A stretch of DNA of 8,563 nt from an uncultured Acidimicrobiaceae bacterium. GTDB taxonomy: Bacteria > Actinomycetota > Acidimicrobiia > Spongiisociales > UBA5794. Both the position numbers and the translations under genes were made by a program. The stretch covers positions 1-8,563 of the forward strand of contig CAMYJM010000137.1 in NCBI GenBank assembly GCA_947258635.1, written 5' to 3'. Below the pieces are notes generated by a model that ran no database searches, had not been told where the DNA came from, and was given only the letters and a program-made list of their open reading frames with translations. Numbering within the stretch: position 1 is the stretch's first letter; each line of letters opens with the position of its first letter. Below are positions 7,462-8,563 of the stretch, piece by piece.

Positions 7462-8043
7462 ATGAGATGGCTCGCCCAGATGTTCTTCCGACTGCGGGGC
7501 TGGGAGTACACCGGCACCAAGCCGGAAGCTCGCAAGTTCGTGGCCGTCGGGGCGCCGCACACGAGCAATTGGGACTTCGTGATCCTCCTCGCGGTGTCCT
7601 CACATTTTGGGTTCAAACCCAAGACGATCGGCAAGGAATCGCTCGTACGGGGCCCGCTCGGGCGGCTGATGACCCGGCTCGGGATCATTCCCCTGCGGCG
7701 CGACAGCGGGCAGGGGATGGTGGAGCAAATGGCTCGAGCCTTCGCCGAGTCTGCGGACCTGGCGCTGGTGCTTGCCCCGGAGGGAACGCGGGGCGCGGAG
7801 CCGTACTGGCGGAGCGGCTTCTACCAGATCGCTTTGGCCGCGGGAGTACCCATCGTACCGGCGCGAGTTGACGCCGCCCGCAAACAAGCCGGCCTGGGAC
7901 CGGCATTCGTGCCGACCGGAGACGTGACGGCGGACATGGATCGTCTCCGAGAGTTCTACGCCGGTGCCGTCGGCTTCAAGCCGGGAGGCGAGAGCACCAT
8001 CCGGCTCCGCGAAGAGGACAAGCCCGATGACGCCGATTCGTAA
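7462..8043 (+). CDS. PlsC/LPLAT-type 1-acylglycerol-3-phosphate acyltransferase family protein
   Basis: This encodes a 193-residue acyltransferase of the lysophospholipid acyltransferase superfamily, which transfers fatty acyl groups from acyl-CoA or acyl-ACP to a glycerol-phosphate or related acceptor at the membrane. The catalytic HX4D motif is HTSNWD (H33, D38). The second motif region is GKESL (57-61), and the phosphate-binding motif is PEGTRG (106-111). A hydrophobic segment AGVPIVPA (127-134) follows, as in the family's fourth motif. It is shorter than classical PlsC (about 240) and lacks a clear N-terminal membrane helix; the HTSNWDF subgroup of short proteins is common in bacteria. 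The start ATG 7462 has no SD and lies 55 bases after the kinase stop, so it could be read from the kinase transcript or a leaderless mRNA. True acceptor (lysophosphatidate or another lipid) cannot be decided. Confidence 0.85.
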   Translation: MRWLAQMFFRLRGWEYTGTKPEARKFVAVGAPHTSNWDFVILLAVSSHFGFKPKTIGKESLVRGPLGRLMTRLGIIPLRRDSGQGMVEQMARAFAESADLALVLAPEGTRGAEPYWRSGFYQIALAAGVPIVPARVDAARKQAGLGPAFVPTGDVTADMDRLREFYAGAVGFKPGGESTIRLREEDKPDDADS

Positions 8044-8064
8044 CCCACTCGCGCTCGGTAGGCT
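8037..8064 (+). promoter_or_regulatory. Probable promoter of the small membrane protein gene
   Basis: A -10 element TAGGCT (8059-8064) fits the TANNNT consensus typical of actinomycete housekeeping promoters. A weak -35 TTCGTA (8037-8042) lies 16 bases upstream and overlaps the end of the acyltransferase gene. Initiation would fall at A8071, giving a 23-base leader with the SD at 8084-8088. A 5-bp stem GGGCG/CGCCC (8065-8069, 8074-8078) lies at the start region. Only the -10 element and the geometry support it. Confidence 0.5.
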
Positions 8065-8083
8065 GGGCGCATACGCCCCGCCT

Positions 8084-8088
8084 GGAGG
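8084..8088 (+). promoter_or_regulatory. Shine-Dalgarno site of the small membrane protein gene
   Basis: GGAGG ends five bases before ATG 8094, an optimal spacing, and together with the upstream TAGGCT element fixes the start of the short gene. It is one of only two strong SD sites in the window. Confidence 0.85.
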
Positions 8089-8093
8089 ATGTC

Positions 8094-8333
8094 ATGAAGA
8101 AACTGTTCCGTGTCGCACTGCTCGGCGGCATCGCCTTTGCGATCTACAAGGCCATCGAAGAGAAGAAGCAGTGGACCGGGCTGACCGAGGACGAGGCACG
8201 CGCCAAGCTGAACGATCGGCTGTCTGCGAGAGTGCCTCCGGAGAAGCTCGAGAAGGTAGCCGATCAGATCGTCGATCAGATGCGGTCGCGCGGCGTGCTG
8301 CGCACGGAACCGGCGGTCAACAACGGCTCATAG
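8094..8333 (+). CDS. Small single-pass membrane protein of unknown function
   Basis: This encodes 79 residues and no family is recognised. The N-terminus is a basic start (MKK) followed by one hydrophobic segment, about residues 5-20, with no signal-peptidase cleavage motif, so it is likely an inner-membrane anchor. The rest (about 22-79) is charged and helical, with Lys/Glu-rich pairs and the segment ADQIVDQMRSRG (56-67), consistent with an amphipathic cytoplasmic helix. Small anchored proteins of this kind are common but mostly uncharacterised. The gene has a clear SD (8084-8088) and a probable own promoter, and regular codon use with G/C third positions, so it is very likely translated. 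Its start lies 50 bases after the acyltransferase stop. Confidence 0.8.
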   Translation: MKKLFRVALLGGIAFAIYKAIEEKKQWTGLTEDEARAKLNDRLSARVPPEKLEKVADQIVDQMRSRGVLRTEPAVNNGS

Positions 8334-8432
8334 CCGGACGACGATGCCGAGTTCTCGCGGGAAATCCGAACGCGCCGGTCGCCGGCCCGTGAACCCCCGC
8401 TCTCTGGACCTCATCGAACCTGAGCCTCCCCG

Positions 8433-8563
8433 GTGACCGCAACGCGCTGGCCGGCAGCAAGGTGGAGGGGTGACGGCAAGAGCGGCGGCTCGTACACGGG
8501 GGGCCCGTGGCGGGGAGTTGTGCACACCACCGAGACAGTGGGCATGCCTAGATACTCCGCCGG
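8433..8563 (+). CDS. 5' end of a probable peptidoglycan amidase-like gene (runs off the window)
   Basis: A frame starting at GTG 8433 stays open to the window end; the in-frame TGA at 8421-8423 leaves GTG 8433 as the only start before the conserved part. The visible 43 residues include GGSYTGGPWRG (18-28) and VVHTTETVGMPRY (29-41). The GVVHTTE type motif resembles the first zinc-ligand region of N-acetylmuramoyl-L-alanine amidase / PGRP-like enzymes, H31 being the likely ligand; such enzymes cut the amide bond between muramic acid and the stem peptide. No signal peptide is visible, as expected for some phage or cytosolic forms, but the true start could lie elsewhere if the sequence has a frameshift. 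No SD precedes the GTG. The frame assignment rests on the motif and on high G/C third positions; the rest of the domain is outside the window. Confidence 0.55.
   Translation, partial: MTATRWPAARWRGDGKSGGSYTGGPWRGVVHTTETVGMPRYSA

Noticed and set aside
8374..8386. GCCGG-TCG-CCGGC hairpin after the small membrane protein gene
   Set aside because: Five base pairs with a three-base loop and no T-tract are expected by chance in this GC content.
8433..8563. RNase P RNA-like pieces (GGGGTGACGGCAAGAGC and CCTAGATAC)
   Set aside because: Only short pieces match, the strongly conserved AAAGUCCGGG block is absent, and the frame here reads as a coherent amidase-like protein.

Overview
The window looks like chromosomal DNA from a high-GC Gram-positive bacterium, most likely an actinomycete-type lineage (Actinomycetota). 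This is inferred from strongly G/C-ending codons, several genes without a clear Shine-Dalgarno (SD) site, a TAGGCT-type -10 element, and families common in that phylum: a GT87-like glycosyltransferase, an ion channel with a long conserved cytoplasmic tail, and a PlsC-like acyltransferase with an HTSNWD motif. Nothing here fixes the genus. There is no transposase, integrase, CRISPR array, tRNA or rRNA.

Left part (1-3161, plus strand). A TROVE/Ro60-type RNA-binding protein (Rsr, 67-1611) has a near-perfect ribosome binding site. A 10-bp hairpin sits just upstream of that site. A 12-bp GC-rich hairpin, probably a terminator, follows the gene. Next is an M16-type zinc metallopeptidase (about 1686-3161) that appears to carry an extra C-terminal PH-like domain.

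Middle part (3181-5472, minus strand). Two membrane protein genes are read leftwards and may be co-transcribed: an ion channel with a TLGFGE selectivity filter (4402-5472), then a multi-pass GT87/DUF2029-like mannosyltransferase (3181-4353). The second converges on the M16 gene with only 19 bases between the stop codons.

Right part (5547-8563, plus strand). A multi-pass membrane sensor histidine kinase (5547-7406) is divergent from the channel gene and has no response regulator beside it. It is followed by a PlsC/LPLAT-type acyltransferase (7462-8043), a 79-residue single-membrane-segment protein with its own promoter and SD site (8094-8333), and the 5' end of what looks like a peptidoglycan amidase-type gene that runs off the window (from 8433).

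Functionally, most of the middle and right genes concern the cell envelope (channel, lipid or polymer mannosylation, membrane sensing, phospholipid acylation, wall hydrolysis). The Ro60 gene stands apart as an RNA quality-control or stress gene with its own codon style, expression signals and terminator. The most interesting targets are the Rsr gene with its structured leader and a possible Y RNA gene just outside the left edge, and the M16 plus PH-like fusion.
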